A stretch of 64,000 nt of DNA from Stentor coeruleus (GCA_001970955.1 MPUH01000213.1:16410-80409), one strand, 5' to 3'. Shown: positions 48,919 through 59,603, counted from the first letter of the stretch. Notes: a model not told the origin generated them from the letters alone. A program made the numbers and translations.

Positions 48919-50549
48919 CTAATCATCTTAACATTAGCTTATAATATTATAAGAATCTCTAAAATTTTTATAGCTAGCCTGACATTTATGTATAGAGTTA
49001 CTGGTGGTTTGGACGATTTATTTAACTATGCAAATTTATATCTAAAAATTAAGATTTTTAGTAGATTATTGGTATGCTTCTTTGAAATTAGGATATTTCT
49101 TAGCATTCTATTGCTTTTTATAATCTCATTAACACTTTTATATATAAATAAGATTGTTAGGTAAAGTTTTTTTACAGGCATTATTTTTAAGAAGATTTTA
49201 GAATATTTTAAATTGACTTATCAAAGCATATGATTCGGTAAGAGGTGTTTAAAATTCATCCTTTGATTAAGGGGTGAAACATTTCAAGGGTTTTTTATTG
49301 GTTATTTTATAGAAAAGATTAGGTTTTCTTTGAAGATCAGAAGTAAAAAGAGCTTTAAAGCTGAAAATTTGGTAAAAGGCATAGAGTAATGAAGGTACTC
49401 GGAGAGAGTAAAAGTAAATTAGTTTAATTAGATTTTTTAAGCTGAAATTCAATGATTATGAATAGGAAGAACGTGCTTGGTTTTGCTTACCTAGAATGCT
49501 TCTATAATCATTTTGCTAGTATTTTATGGAAAAAATCTTGATGAGAAGTGAAATTAAGGGTATTAACTTGCATAAAGATAAGGTTAGTATAATAAAATTT
49601 AATATAGTGAAAATTAGTAATAGTGCAACAAGTGATATCAAAAAGCCACAAAAATATATCTTATTAAAAATTAATTCAATCTCTAAAGTTATAATGTATT
49701 GCAGACTATTTCTTTAAAGCCTATTCAATAAAAAAACATTCATATGTTTATAAGCAAATCAAAAAATATGCAATTTGATAATTTTATAAGTTTGCTTTAA
49801 TAGAATGATTGACATTAAGGTTTATATGCATATAAATGTTTTTCAAACCTACTCTACCTTTTTAACTTTATTATTTTCTCTAAAAGTTTATTACAAAAGC
49901 TTATGTTAAACTTATATGAGTTAAGAATAATTTCGAATTAAGCATTTATTATTATTAATAATAAACAATATAAATGTCTTAATTGTAGGAAGTTTGATAG
50001 ATGTAGTATTTTTCATAGTTGTCTTTTATTTATAATCAAGATTTAGTATTTTTTAAACTTGCATTATATCTTTTATTTTAGAATATAAATATAAATGTAA
50101 GTCTAATAAATATGAAGGAAAGAAAAAGATCAATAGTTTGCTCGATTACCCTTTAATTCAAGATCTTTTAAAGGAAAATATTTTTTTTTTACACATTTCC
50201 CTCTAAAACATTCTTTTTTCCACTAAGTATTTGTTTAATCTTACTAGGATTTTGTGATGGCAGTTATTTGGTTAATTAGCATTATAATTTTGAATGATAG
50301 AGTATTTTATGCATCCTTATGGAATCATTTTCCTTTATACAATAATTGTATACAAAAAAGATTATATTTATCATTTGTATTTTAACTATAGGAAACTTAG
50401 ATTTTTATAAGTTTTTAGCATTACTAGTATAATATTCTATATTCTTTTGGTGTGACATATTCTTGAAAAAAATTAAAATCTTATTATAGCATCTTCCATA
50501 TTTCAATAGAATTTGAATAAGTACATATTTAGATATAATCATATAAAAT
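48919..50549. other. Long spacer, partly homologous to 46890-47450
   Basis: No gene is supported. Short frames at 49267-49452 and 49526-49717 have random AT-rich composition. The last 60 bp before the B gene match the same stretch before 47451 with indels (both read CATATAAAATATGGGATGCG-like at the start codon). Confidence 0.5.
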
Positions 50550-50753
50550 ATGGGATGCGTAATGACGAAACAAAAAAGATCTCACCTTGGTCGCTTTTCA
50601 TTAAATTCAACAGGCTTCGCTTCTATAATAACAAACTACCCAGTTCTCAAAGTTAAAGTTCCCGAAGAGGAGTATCCTTGCATGCCAAAACAACTAAAAT
50701 CAATAGCTGAAGTTAGGTCATATTTGGAAATATCTCATAACTCTTTCCAATAA
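50550..50753 (+). CDS. Small MGC-family protein, subfamily B, copy 2
   Basis: A 67-residue protein starting MGCVMTKQKRSHLG, with Thr at position 6 completing a myristoylation consensus. It follows copy 1 in every block (IITNYPVLKVKVPEEEYPCM, AEVRSYLEISHNSFQ). Over a dozen silent changes separate the two coding regions. The spacing of the two B genes is 3099 bp. Confidence 0.75.
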   Translation: MGCVMTKQKRSHLGRFSLNSTGFASIITNYPVLKVKVPEEEYPCMPKQLKSIAEVRSYLEISHNSFQ

Positions 50754-52879
50754 TAAACAGGTCTATAATTTAACTAAGTAGTAAATAAATATATCAAAAT
50801 TTAGTTCTTTGGTAGATGGATAAAAAGAAGATAGAAGGATTTTATTTATCAGAAAAGGAGCATTAAGTGTGTATAAATGCTTTAAATAGAAAGTCTTATA
50901 GAAAAATACTTAGTATAAGTATTTTGCAGTATATTAGTAGTGACATTTATTATTGTATATGAATGATTTGATAATAAATGGGAAGTTCATTCGGTAAACG
51001 TTTTATTTATTATAATTAAATATGTTTATAATATGTTGTATATAACACTTACTATCATTTTATATGATTCTAATAAAGTTGTGTAGGGGTTTTGGATAGT
51101 ATATTTGTCTGATTTCACTGAGTGACATTTTTCTAAAGGTAAAATTTATAGTTGGAATAATTTTTGTTTGCCTTGTATGATTTTTTATTAAAGGCGAGAA
51201 ATAATCCAATATTATTTGATATTGGGTAGGTAGGGTTAGTTTAGAGCAGGATTTAACTTTATTAAATATTTCTGATGCTATAAGAATAAATAGTAAAATA
51301 GTGAAATTAAGAAAATTAACCTTTAGGCTTTATAAATCATAGATATCTTTAATAAATTATGCTAAGATGCGTGAATAGAAAGAAAACTTAGAGTTCTATG
51401 CATAATTCTGAAAAGGATGGTAAAATGTTTATTGTCTTAGTAAAGGATTATAGATTGAATAAGTGCGCATGGTTGCTGGTAAGAAATGCAACAGTGAAGA
51501 TTTGAAAGCATTATTTTGTAATATTATGCTAAAAGAACTATTTTAATAAAGGTGATTGATTAAAGTAAATCTTCCATGATTTGCAAAAAAAAAAATTGCT
51601 CTTTGAAGTATTAAAGAAAGATGCTTTAAATATATAAATGCTTAACTGGATGCTAACAGTTTCCAGTTTATTAATATAATAAGCATCTTATAAAAAGTCT
51701 TTTCAAGATACTTTTATTGCCAATATAAGCAAATGAGCTTGTTCCTTAAACCTAGATATTCACTGATACTAGATGATTCACCAGTGAAAGCTCTCACCTT
51801 AGATAATTTATACTCCCTAGATAGTTAAATCATCCATTATTAAATAAAAATTATTCTTATACAAGGTTATTGTGTTCAAGCATATCAAAGTTTTGGTATG
51901 AAGCTGATAGAGATATTTATATTGATGCTAGCCAAGTGGTAATAACAGATGTTAAAGAATTCGAAACCTAAGTTTAGAAGCTTAAACACCTTCTGACACA
52001 GAAATTAAGACACTGGAAAATTATCTAAAATTTTCCTTATAATATAGTTCTCTTTACATAAGTAAGAAAATATAGTTTTTAAATTGTATAAGATAAATAT
52101 CATAAAATATGCGTAAATCAGAGTTTTAAATGTTTTCTGGTGATGAAATATACATCTGTAATTGGCATTTGAAATTTACAGCTAAACCACAAAAAGCATA
52201 CAAAAACACTGAAAATCATACAAAAAATAAAATAATTTTATATAATTATTTGGAGACCTCGATGCAGAGCACAACTTTAGATACTTCTACTTATCCCTAG
52301 CTAAATCATAAACTCTTAAATCAACCTAAACAAAACTTGGTAAATTTTACTCAAATATACATCTTAATATTTATTACTTTGCTTCAAGAATGACTTTAGT
52401 ATGCAAGTTGATGTTCTGAAGAATCCAAAGAGCAAGTAAAATCAATAGGCTATTGGATAGTATAGTAATTACAACCAGATCATAAAATATTAAATCCCAT
52501 AAATCTTCAGTCTATTGGATAGTATAGTAATAATTGCTCATCGGAAAAATTAATTTTTATATGGTCCCTTACCAAAAGACATTCATATATACATCTCTAT
52601 TAATTTCTAAAATACTTGGCTTCCTTTGACCAAAATCTATCTCGTCATATCCAAGAACAATTTAAAAAAAGTGTAATTTTTTAATTGTCTACAAAAATTT
52701 CAATTTTTCTATGCATCCTTGGCTATATCAAGCATTTCCCTTATTATAATCCTATAAACCTTTAACCCAACTCTAATAATCATTTTCCCTTCTATAATCC
52801 AATCCACCTATTATCCTTCTTCAAAAAATCTTATATTCAAATCAAAAAAAAACTTTTTCCTAAAAATCATCCATTTCTA
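50754..52879. other. Long spacer with one short coding remnant
   Basis: Mostly AT-rich non-coding DNA. A start-less open piece at 51888-51971 reads WYEADRDIYIDASQVVITD and ends in TAA; it looks like a gene remnant. A 20-bp direct repeat (CTATTGGATAGTATAGTAAT) occurs near 52449 and 52514. No intact gene is visible. Confidence 0.45.
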
Positions 52880-53635
52880 TTAATTCCTATTCCTAACCTG
52901 TGACCCTCTATAATGCCTCTGTATGCACACCGCAGCTTTTTCCCTCAAAACCTCAACCGGTCTGAAATTCCTCCATAGTCCTTCAAAATATTCAATATAC
53001 TCTTCACAAATCTCAGGATCATGAATTGCCAATAAATTTTCTTGATTACTATTAACCGCAGCTATAGTCCAATTGAAACTTCCAGTTATAACTATTTCCT
53101 TATCGATAACAACAAATTTATTATGCATATGCGCATCAGGATTTGTATCAGTTTCTGTAGGAATCCCATTATCTCTTAAAAACTGTATATCTGATCCTTG
53201 CTGCTTCATGCATTCATCATCTGAAATTATTTGCACTTTAACATGACGATTATGGGCTCTAATAAGTGCATCTCTTAAGTTGTTATTTGTAATTGTGAAC
53301 ACACATACCAACATTTCATTCTTAGCCATATCTAAGTATTTAATGAGTTTGTTTTCACATTGAGGATTAGGGAAAAACATTGTATCGCGAACTTTTGGAA
53401 GGGCTCTTGTACTTGTTTCAACTACGGTGTTGACAAGTTCTTCTGCTTTCTTCAAGTGAACTTTGTCTTCTTCTGACATGCTTTTGGCAACACCTTCAAA
53501 GACTTGGCGAATTATTCTTTTAGCTCCCAAATGAGGTATGTAGTTGTTATGAAGTAGTTGAGAAAACCCTGGAAGGATTTCGTTTACGTTTTTATGGATG
53601 TTGGAGTCTATGAATTTCTTGAAGCTCTCAGCCAT
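52880..53635 (-). CDS. Single-HKD phospholipase D family protein (PLD6/Zucchini-like) with IQ motif
   Basis: The 251-residue protein has one PLD domain in its second half: VCVFTITNNNLRDALIRAH, IISDDECMKQQGSDIQFLRD, then the catalytic H171-x-K173-x4-D178 (MHNKFVVIDKE) and GSFNW at 185-189. One HKD means it works as a dimer, like PLD6/MitoPLD/Zucchini and bacterial Nuc. The first 85 residues are helical and unlike PLD6; there is no clear mitochondrial anchor. The C-terminus has an IQ motif (AAVCIQRHYRGSQVRNR, about 234-250) that would bind calmodulin. It may be a nuclease or a cardiolipin-type lipase; the sequence does not decide. Confidence 0.82.
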   Translation of the reverse strand: MAESFKKFIDSNIHKNVNEILPGFSQLLHNNYIPHLGAKRIIRQVFEGVAKSMSEEDKVHLKKAEELVNTVVETSTRALPKVRDTMFFPNPQCENKLIKYLDMAKNEMLVCVFTITNNNLRDALIRAHNRHVKVQIISDDECMKQQGSDIQFLRDNGIPTETDTNPDAHMHNKFVVIDKEIVITGSFNWTIAAVNSNQENLLAIHDPEICEEYIEYFEGLWRNFRPVEVLREKAAVCIQRHYRGSQVRNRN

Positions 53636-53810
53636 TTATGGAGGGAAGAGATTTGGAGTAGTGACTGACGGATTAATATGAAATGGGAAAAATTTTGGAT
53701 GAGGCGGGATTTGAGGGTTTTTTAGATTATATGAAATTTTTATAGAAGAAAAAACTAGATTGCTTTTTGCATTTTAGATTTAAAAAGAAGCTTGATGAGA
53801 TAAATTTTCT

Positions 53811-54180
53811 TTAAGAATGAGATTTTAGAATTTTAAGAGTCATTAAAGGATATTTTTGGAAAGGAAGTGAGCTCAATCCAGTTTTGTTCATAATGAGATA
53901 TGTATTGAATATCTCTTCGAGAAAGAAATTTTTTCTAAGGTAAAGGCCTTTCCAAAATGTTATATCCATATGGCACTTAACCATGACAAACTCATCGCCG
54001 ATACCAGGGCAAACGATACCTAAAGTATGTCTCAGTAACCGAAGGTACAATGCTTGAATGAAAAATAGCACTGTTAACTGGACGCTTGTGACTTGATAAA
54101 ATAAGTATTATTGCAGCAATTAAATTAAGCCGACGTCTTGTTTTATAAGGAATATCGTGATAAAGTAGAGAGAAATATTA
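53811..54180 (-). pseudogene. Possible degraded gene, unidentified
   Basis: One frame reads RRLNLIAAIILILSSHKRPV and on to TYFRYRLPW before a stop; a second overlapping frame carries on with GDEFVMVKCHMDITFWKGL to a stop at 53811. Neither is complete and no tiny intron joins them. Family unknown. Confidence 0.3.
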
Positions 54181-54233
54181 AAATCCAAGATATCATCATA
54201 GGTGGGCATGAAATCTTTGTGCAGATTTATGAA

Positions 54234-54270
54234 TGACAATATAAAACGTAANTGACAATATAAAACGTAA
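54234..54270. repeat. 18-bp duplication around a single N (assembly join)
   Basis: 54234-54251 equals 54253-54270 (TGACAATATAAAACGTAA), with the N at 54252. Confidence 0.85.
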
Positions 54271-54710
54271 TTATAGCAGAGGTCATGGTGTCTGTGGAAA
54301 TTGGATTTTTGGTCGAAGTAACTGATGAAAAACTTGTTTTTTTAATTGAAGCATCAAATAAAAATGCAATGAGCAACTAAATTGATGAGAATGCATGCTA
54401 GTAGTGATTAATAATTTTTCTTATTTAAATTATATAAAAGTATCATAATCTAACAAATATTTTCAAAATCCTATTAACCTAAAAATCATCACAAACAGCA
54501 ATCCACTACAAAACAATTCAAACCTTGATATGTTTGCCAGATCAAAATCTCTTCATCATTTTTTCTTTTTAAATATTGTTTTCTAATAAAAACCCCATAT
54601 CTTACTATATACCCCTTTAATCATCAGCCCCAACCCAAAAAAATATTCCTGTCTTTAAAATTAAAACTTAAAAATCCTCTAAAAATCCAATCTAAAAACA
54701 ATTATCTCAA

Positions 54711-55181
54711 CTAATCAAATTTACCGCTAATGTTTATGAAAGAGTTCAAATCAATATTATCCCCCAGTTTCTCATGTAAATATTCTTCCATCTCCGGAGT
54801 TACCCGCACACCAAAAGCTCTTTCAATCATATTTGCATAATCTTTAAACTTAATCCCTTGTGGTGATGACTTTAAACTTTCATATGTTTTTTTCAAGTAC
54901 TTATCGTAATGATCCCATGGGGCTCTTTTATCCACATCTAGCATACAAGAAACAAACTCTTCTTCAGTTATATACTCAGGCTGACTACTAGAAGACTTAA
55001 AAGCTGTAACAAGCGAGTTTTTCAATCTCTCCAACGCATCTTCTTGATCTCGATGCACAACTTCTCTCTGTATCCTAACCACAAAATCAGCCAGGTCAAC
55101 AATTTTCACTTGCATGCTTCCGACAGCTATTTGCCTAAGTAGCATTCTGTATATTTCTCTATACTGATCTTCATCTCCCAT
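54711..55181 (-). CDS. Small EF-hand-like protein without clear calcium loops
   Basis: The 156-residue acidic helical protein reads like four EF-hand-type helix pairs (for example YITEEEFVSCMLDVDKRAPW and GIKFKDYANMIERAFGVRVT, then MEEYLHEKLGDNIDLNSFIN), but none of the loops shows a canonical DxDxDG. It may be a calcium-free EF-hand scaffold related to ciliary or centrin-like proteins. It lies on the same strand as and 75 bp downstream of the NEK kinase gene. No family name can be given. Confidence 0.65.
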   Translation of the reverse strand: MGDEDQYREIYRMLLRQIAVGSMQVKIVDLADFVVRIQREVVHRDQEDALERLKNSLVTAFKSSSSQPEYITEEEFVSCMLDVDKRAPWDHYDKYLKKTYESLKSSPQGIKFKDYANMIERAFGVRVTPEMEEYLHEKLGDNIDLNSFINISGKFD

Positions 55182-55256
55182 ATTATAATTATAACTTTTA
55201 CTATAAAATATTCTTTAAACCCCTTCTAAACATATAGTATTTATAGTATTTACATA

Positions 55257-56486
55257 CTAATATAAATGCTTTCTTTGTCTTGGTCTTTCTGCAGGATTTC
55301 CCATTAACTCATCACGTCTTTTTATATGATTCATCATGATTTCTTCTGCTGCCGAGCTTGCATTTGGATATTTAACTCTAGGAAGTTTTAAAGCTCCATA
55401 GTTTTCCCTTAATACACTTCTAACATGAGCTGGTTGTTCATATCTTGGATTGACTCTTAATCTTTGACTTGGTACTTCACCTTTACTTTCATCGCTGTTA
55501 CGATTTGTCATTCCTCGTCCTATTCCAGCTAAATTAGGTAACGGGGTTCTTGAATGCGGGGGTTCACTTTTAGACTTTTCATGGTATTTTGAACTTGGCA
55601 GCCTTTCTCCTAATAAAGATATGTTTTGAGGGAGTTTTATTGTTCCTAACAAGTTAGATTCAGCATCTACAGTATCTTCTCTTATATTAACTCGTTTGTT
55701 TACTAGTGGGAGTCTTAAAATCTGAGCCGCGCTTGGTCTTTTTTTAGGGTCGACTATTATAAAACAAGATAAAACTTCGCAAAAGTCCTCAGAAAAGCTA
55801 CTCGGTAAAGGTGGGAAGGCCCCTTTTATAACTTTTTTATACAAAGATTGCATATCTTCTGCTTGAAACGGGGGCTTTAAAGCTGCTGCTTCATATAAAA
55901 CACAACCTAAAGACCATATATCAGATTTCACATCATAAGGCTCATCTTTCCATACTTCAGGACTTGCATAGTAGGGTGTTCCTGTTTGAGTATGATTCAT
56001 ACCTTCTTTAGCGATTTTAGAAACGTTAAGATCCCCAAGTTTAACTTTTCCATCTTTTGTTAGAAAAACGTTTGCGCTTTTTAGATCTCGATGCATTATG
56101 TTTAGTTCGTGTAAGGCTCTTAATGCTCTAGTGAGTTTGATTAAAATGTGCCAAAGGAAATTCTCGCTCATGTAAGAGTTTTTTTTCTTGTATTCAAGGA
56201 TTCTTTGATAGAGATCGCCACCGTCTGCGAACTCCATAATAATGCATAGGCTTTCTGTTTCATCATCAAAAAAAGCTTGTTTATATGATATAACATTAGG
56301 GTGGTTTAAACTAGCCAAAATTCTAATTTCGTTTAGGGCGTTGCTTTTTTCTTTTGTTTTAAGTTTTTTCATTAAGACTTTTTTCATTGCGTAAATTTCT
56401 TGGTCGGAAGTTCTTTTTACGCGATAGACTTTACTATAAGCACCTTCACCAATTTTGTTGAGGATCTCGAAATCTTTTAAGGACAT
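55257..56486 (-). CDS. NEK-family protein kinase
   Basis: The 409-residue protein has an N-terminal kinase domain (about 4-265) and a basic tail. Glycine loop GEGAYSKV (13-20), lysine K35 in YAMKK, catalytic HRDLKSANVFL (132-142), and an activation loop with TQTGTPYYASPEVW. The DFG triad reads DLN (152-154, LGDLNVSKIA), a variant known to me from NEK kinases of algae and ciliates. NEKs control cilia length and disassembly and basal bodies, and ciliates have many. The tail has no coiled coil I can see and several RxxS sites. Confidence 0.92.
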   Translation of the reverse strand: MSLKDFEILNKIGEGAYSKVYRVKRTSDQEIYAMKKVLMKKLKTKEKSNALNEIRILASLNHPNVISYKQAFFDDETESLCIIMEFADGGDLYQRILEYKKKNSYMSENFLWHILIKLTRALRALHELNIMHRDLKSANVFLTKDGKVKLGDLNVSKIAKEGMNHTQTGTPYYASPEVWKDEPYDVKSDIWSLGCVLYEAAALKPPFQAEDMQSLYKKVIKGAFPPLPSSFSEDFCEVLSCFIIVDPKKRPSAAQILRLPLVNKRVNIREDTVDAESNLLGTIKLPQNISLLGERLPSSKYHEKSKSEPPHSRTPLPNLAGIGRGMTNRNSDESKGEVPSQRLRVNPRYEQPAHVRSVLRENYGALKLPRVKYPNASSAAEEIMMNHIKRRDELMGNPAERPRQRKHLY

Positions 56487-57257
56487 AATTAGTATATATG
56501 GAATTTAAATACCGGCTCAATTGGGAAAGATGTGGATAATGAGTGAAAGAGGATAAAGGTAAGCAGATAAGTAGAAGTTATTGTTAATAAGCAAGATTAA
56601 GAAGTAAAATGTTTGGTTATAAGGGAAAAGGTGGATATTTTAAATCTATCAAATGTTAAATTGGATAATTTAGGTATTAAAGTTAGGGATTATTATTGCT
56701 TAATTATGTAAGTCTTTATTTCCTTTTATTATGAACTTTTGATTAAATTGCTTATATTTTTATTTGGAATATTTGCTTCACTAGTATTTATTCATATGTT
56801 TAGAAATGAATATTTAATATATAATGAGATCATAAAAAACATTTGCAAAGTAAATTCAAAATTTTAGTACTTTAGAAAACTAAATGAGAAAGTAAGGAAC
56901 TAAAGATTTGATATAGATAAATTGTTGATGTCATTAATATTAAAATGGATTTGCATTATACTTTTCAGGTTATAGATAAAATTTTATATAATATAATGAA
57001 TATAATAACTGAGAATGATTTAGATTTAGATGAATAAAAAAAACATAAAATTTTATCGATGGGAAAAACTTCAAGCATCAAAAATAAGTTTATTATAATG
57101 CTAGGAGTCTTAAAACTTCTTAATCAGCATTTAAATATGATTTTATTACACTTCAATATATAAACTAAACCAAAATAATGCCTAAATCACATAGTACTTC
57201 CACTCTTCTCATACATAAAACTTTAAAAATCACGCAATCTAATAAATTTTAACACTA
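56487..57257. other. Intergenic, no gene seen
   Basis: AT-rich 770-bp spacer between same-strand genes. It holds the NEK promoter. Nothing else found. Confidence 0.55.
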
Positions 57258-57971
57258 TTATGAATCATTCTGCTTGATCTTAAACCTAAAATTATATGGG
57301 TTTTTGCGTTTCAAACGTTTAGAAGCCTTATATTGCTCGAATGTCATCTCACAATGTTCACGTATCTTATTAAACTCTTCCTTTAATTCCTTATAATAAG
57401 TTGGGACCTTTTGTTTAAGATCTTTCATAACATTCTCTTGAAACTCACGGACAGAAACAGGCTCTTTTTCTTTCCTTCTATGTGTAGACACCTTAGAAAA
57501 CCCAGGTAAATTATGTCTTGTCCTAGGAGATGTCAATGCAAAAATCTTAGTTTCTAAATTCGGCTTATCATTTCTATTAGTGTTCGGCCTTAAATCCAAA
57601 CTACAAAATTTCCTAGTTTTATTCTTTGAAGACTCCCTTATATGTTGTAAATATTGTTTTTTTCTGAATTTCTCAGTTTCTTGCATTGACTTGATATTTC
57701 TTATCTTTAGTTCTTTCCTTTTTAAAATTTCGTAGTCTGTTTCTTTTATTTTTTTTCTTTGATCAGCAACTTTAGATTTTAGTTTAGAGTATTCTTCCAT
57801 ACGTTTTTGAACTTCAAATGATAAACTTCTTAATGATGTCATGGATTCTAGTTCATAATTGTCTGTAAATGCTTTTCTTGGGTTGGCCGGGGCACTTTCG
57901 ACTCGGCCGTATTTTTTTATGAAGTTGTCGTAAGCATGATTCGCGAATCCGCATGCGAAAGATCTCCACAT
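57258..57971 (-). CDS. Basic coiled-coil protein of unknown function
   Basis: From ATG 57971 (MWRSFACGFANHAYDNF) the protein has 237 residues; an ATG at 58010 adds only a UTR-like stretch. A coiled coil spans about residues 45-115 (SFEVQKRMEEYSKLKSKVAD, KRKELKIRNIKSMQE). The C-terminal half is basic with an ending helix (YYKELKEEFNKIREHCEMTF). The composition is typical of ciliate cytoskeletal proteins. No family recognised. Confidence 0.68.
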   Translation of the reverse strand: MWRSFACGFANHAYDNFIKKYGRVESAPANPRKAFTDNYELESMTSLRSLSFEVQKRMEEYSKLKSKVADQRKKIKETDYEILKRKELKIRNIKSMQETEKFRKKQYLQHIRESSKNKTRKFCSLDLRPNTNRNDKPNLETKIFALTSPRTRHNLPGFSKVSTHRRKEKEPVSVREFQENVMKDLKQKVPTYYKELKEEFNKIREHCEMTFEQYKASKRLKRKNPYNFRFKIKQNDS

Positions 57972-58010
57972 TATAACTTTATTTGATATTAGAGTTATAG
58001 GATATATCAA

Positions 58011-59603
58011 AGCATTTTTTGCCTTTATGAGAAGGAATTAATATATTAAGTTTAGAGAAATGATGGTGAAAGTTTTTATTGTAGAAAAAGTTTTTGTGTT
58101 CGGGATTTATGTTGGGCTAAGAATTTTTTTAATGATGATAGATTACTGATTTTTATGAAAATTATATAGTAAATACTGGGAAAAAGTGTATGATAATTAG
58201 TTTATATCACTGAATCAGCTAAAGAAATATGAATTTTATATTTTGTTTGCAGCATTTATATATAAAAAATAAATCACTATAAAATATACCAAAATATCGA
58301 AACAATTATACGTTAATATGAAAAAATGTATATATTATAATTAGAGATGCTTGGAAGGCTTTAAACAAATCGGTTTTTATTGAGTATAAAGATAATATAA
58401 AGTAATAACTCTAGAATAAAAAAAAAATGAGCTGCAAACATTTTGAATGCAGCACATTAAAGAAGCTAATTTCAAACAGATTTAGCGAAAGCAGCAATTG
58501 TTTGACAAGCTTATCTTCAACCAATTGCTTAAAAAATTTCTTCAAGCAATTAAGAAATCCAAAAAATATTTTTCATAATTTATTATCCTTGAGCCTATAA
58601 AGCAAAACAAAATTTTAAGAGGTTCGATAGAAGTAAATCAAAAACTCATACAAACCTAAAAACAAAAAAATTAAGAGTAAGAATAAAGTTATAAAAATAA
58701 AGAGCTATTTGATAACTAATAAGATGAATGCAGGCTAAAACATCAAATAGCTCAATGCTCATATTCAATCACATAAAAAATTCTAAAGAAAGATTTGAAA
58801 CTTATGACCAAAAATAATATAAAAAGCAAGATTTCATCTAAAAAAAACCAGCTTCGTCCATAATAATAAAAACCTCCTCAGCCAAGTAAAGAGTCACATA
58901 ACCAGCGACAACAAGTGATTTAATATACTGAATCTGCCTAAAGAAAGAGATCGTAGGACAAACAAACCCCGATCGGACAAGGTTTAAATCATACCACCAT
59001 AATTATCACCTACTTTAACTTCATCCATAATGAAAAACACCTTCATAACTCTTACTCAAAAAAAAAATATAATGAATATCTAGGTTTAGGAAAACAAATA
59101 AAATTTAAGCATTTCAAAATGTGTCGAGAAAATATTTTGGAAGCTGAGCATAGGATGATGAGTAATAAAATAACAGTAAAGGTTTGCTAGAAAACAATAA
59201 AAATTAGTTAATGATGATGAGATATTAGCAAAAAAAAATAAAGAGGAATTATTTAAATCAAATTAATCAAAGAAAAAGTTAATCTTAATAAAGGAAAATT
59301 TGCAGATAATGAGTTAAATATGAATAGGAAAATTTTAGGCATTGCTACAGCAATGCAAAATCAATATAATTTATTATTGAAATTTGATTTGAGATTGAAC
59401 TTTGTTGTAGGATTATGGAGTGAAAAAAATATGCTAAAATAATATGATAAGTTTTAAGAAGTTATTTAGGAGAAAAAAAAATTATTAGTTTTATGAAATT
59501 ATATGTTGGTTTTTAGAAGATTAAGCTTATTAAGAGTAGTTTTGATACTTTTTTAAGGTGATTTGCAGTATTTTGCTATAGAATATTAATTTTTTTTATA
59601 AAT
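58011..59603. other. Long intergenic region with one possible coding remnant
   Basis: About 1.6 kb without an intact gene. On the minus strand a start-less open piece, 58999 down to the stop at 58838, reads DLNLVRSGFVCPTISFFRQI and then VTLYLAEEVFIIMDEAG, protein-like but isolated. No tRNA or snRNA is recognised. Confidence 0.45.
58838..58999 (-). pseudogene. Possible coding remnant
   Basis: A 53-codon open stretch without ATG, with a hydrophobic, protein-like composition quite unlike the surrounding DNA. Both neighbouring frames close quickly. It could be the end of a decayed gene or an exon whose partners I cannot find. Confidence 0.25.

Larger units (their letters stand above)
53636..54710. 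other. Spacer with degraded coding sequence and an assembly join
   Basis: On the minus strand between about 54180 and 53811 there are coding-like pieces in two frames (LSSHKRPVNSAIFHSSIVPS, then DEFVMVKCHMDITFWKGL), which may be a decayed gene. An 18-bp duplication surrounds the N at 54252. Otherwise AT-rich and empty. Confidence 0.45.

Noticed and set aside
50976-51017. Another MGSS-type start (MGSSFGKRF)
   Set aside because: Only 13 codons; aligns with non-coding duplicated sequence at 47880 where the start is not ATGGG.
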